Below are positions 7,266 through 7,546 of a stretch of DNA of 7,546 nt, piece by piece. Origin of the DNA: Bacteroidota bacterium (GTDB taxonomy: Bacteria > Bacteroidota > Bacteroidia > Chitinophagales > Chitinophagaceae); the NCBI GenBank assembly GCA_023429365.1, contig JAEYVW010000208.1, forward strand, positions 1-7,546, in the 5' to 3' direction. Each line of letters starts with the position of its first letter. The first letter of the stretch is position 1. A program made the position numbers and the translations under genes. A model generated the notes under the pieces. That model did no database searches. It was not told where the DNA came from and saw nothing but the letters and a program-made list of their open reading frames with translations.

Positions 7266-7287
7266 GAGGCTAAAATACGAGGCTAAA
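7266..7287. repeat. Short tandem direct repeat between FAH gene and terminator
   Basis: GAGGCTAAA occurs at 7266-7274 and again at 7279-7287, a 13-nt period with similar bases in between (TATGAGGCTAAA, TACGAGGCTAAA). It lies in the 3' untranslated stretch after the FAH-family stop and before the terminator. It is probably a small local duplication with no clear role. Confidence 0.6.
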
Positions 7288-7295
7288 TCGCCGGG

Positions 7296-7546
7296 TTACT
7301 TTATTTCAAGTTTGAACATGCTTTGGTTATCGAGTGTACCCTCCAGTTCGTCGCCCACTACGGCTTCACCCACACCGGCTGGCGTACCGGTAAAGATCAC
7401 ATCGCCGATATTGACGGAAAAAAAGTTGGAAATATAGGAAACGATATTGTCGAAATCGTAGATCATTTGGGCCGAGTTCCCTTTTTGCACCAGTTCTTTA
7501 TTCTTAAACAACTCGAAATTAATCTCTTTTTTGTTCTTTATTTCGT
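7296..7546 (-). CDS. Fumarylacetoacetate hydrolase (FAH) family protein, C-terminal part, 5' cut by window edge
   Basis: The frame is open from the window's right edge to the TAA at 7298-7296, giving 82 C-terminal residues; the start is outside the window. The TTG at 7511 is not a real start because the frame continues upstream (EIKNKKEINFE). The segment matches the end of the FAH fold: QKGNSAQMIYDFDNIVSYIS, then GDVIFTGTPAGVG, where TGTPAGVG is the most recognisable family signature, and GDELEGTLDN near the end. Members hydrolyse, isomerise or decarboxylate acylpyruvate-like compounds or tautomerise oxaloacetate, using a metal bound by residues that lie upstream of this fragment; the exact reaction cannot be told. 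The compact tail fits the short (about 200-residue) YcgM-like group. It ends before an intrinsic terminator, so it is not co-transcribed with the E1 gene. Confidence 0.9.
   Translation of the reverse strand, partial: EIKNKKEINFELFKNKELVQKGNSAQMIYDFDNIVSYISNFFSVNIGDVIFTGTPAGVGEAVVGDELEGTLDNQSMFKLEIK

Overview
This window looks like ordinary chromosomal DNA from a member of the Bacteroidota. My best guess is a Chitinophagaceae-like soil or freshwater bacterium, but that rank is inference. Supporting signs are a SusC/CirA-type TonB-dependent receptor with an N-terminal carboxypeptidase-regulatory-like domain, a fused E1-alpha/E1-beta 2-oxoacid dehydrogenase, a small 'LRGPP'-ending protein in front of the receptor, mostly AT-rich start regions with weak or no Shine-Dalgarno sequence, and TTTG-type -7 promoter elements.

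Layout, left to right. Positions 1-807 (+) hold the 3' part of an NtrY-like sensor histidine kinase: the tail of a sensory domain, the phospho-acceptor His and a full ATPase domain. It converges, with only 9 nt between stop codons, on a minus-strand series. Read in the direction of transcription (right to left), that series is: the end of a fumarylacetoacetate-hydrolase (FAH) family gene (7546-7296), a clear intrinsic terminator (7247-7216), the fused E1 gene (7151-5088), a small His/Cys-containing membrane or exported protein (5001-4669), a TonB-dependent receptor (4593-2200) and a lipoprotein of unknown function (2055-817).

How the genes relate. The small protein and the receptor are 75 nt apart on the same strand and probably form one transcription unit. 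The His cluster and CxC motif suggest a metal-related uptake or sensing job, but the substrate cannot be read from the sequence. The lipoprotein follows the receptor after 144 nt and may be separate. The E1 enzyme is a stand-alone metabolic gene with no E2 or E3 beside it. The FAH-family gene is insulated from E1 by the terminator. The kinase probably works with a response regulator outside the window.

No RNA genes, CRISPR arrays, insertion sequences or phage genes were seen. The three gaps over 80 nt (2056-2199, 5002-5087, 7152-7295) hold only the small regulatory or repeat signals listed. I found no convincing new multi-gene system. The most open question is the small His/Cys protein plus receptor pair and the unknown lipoprotein next to it.
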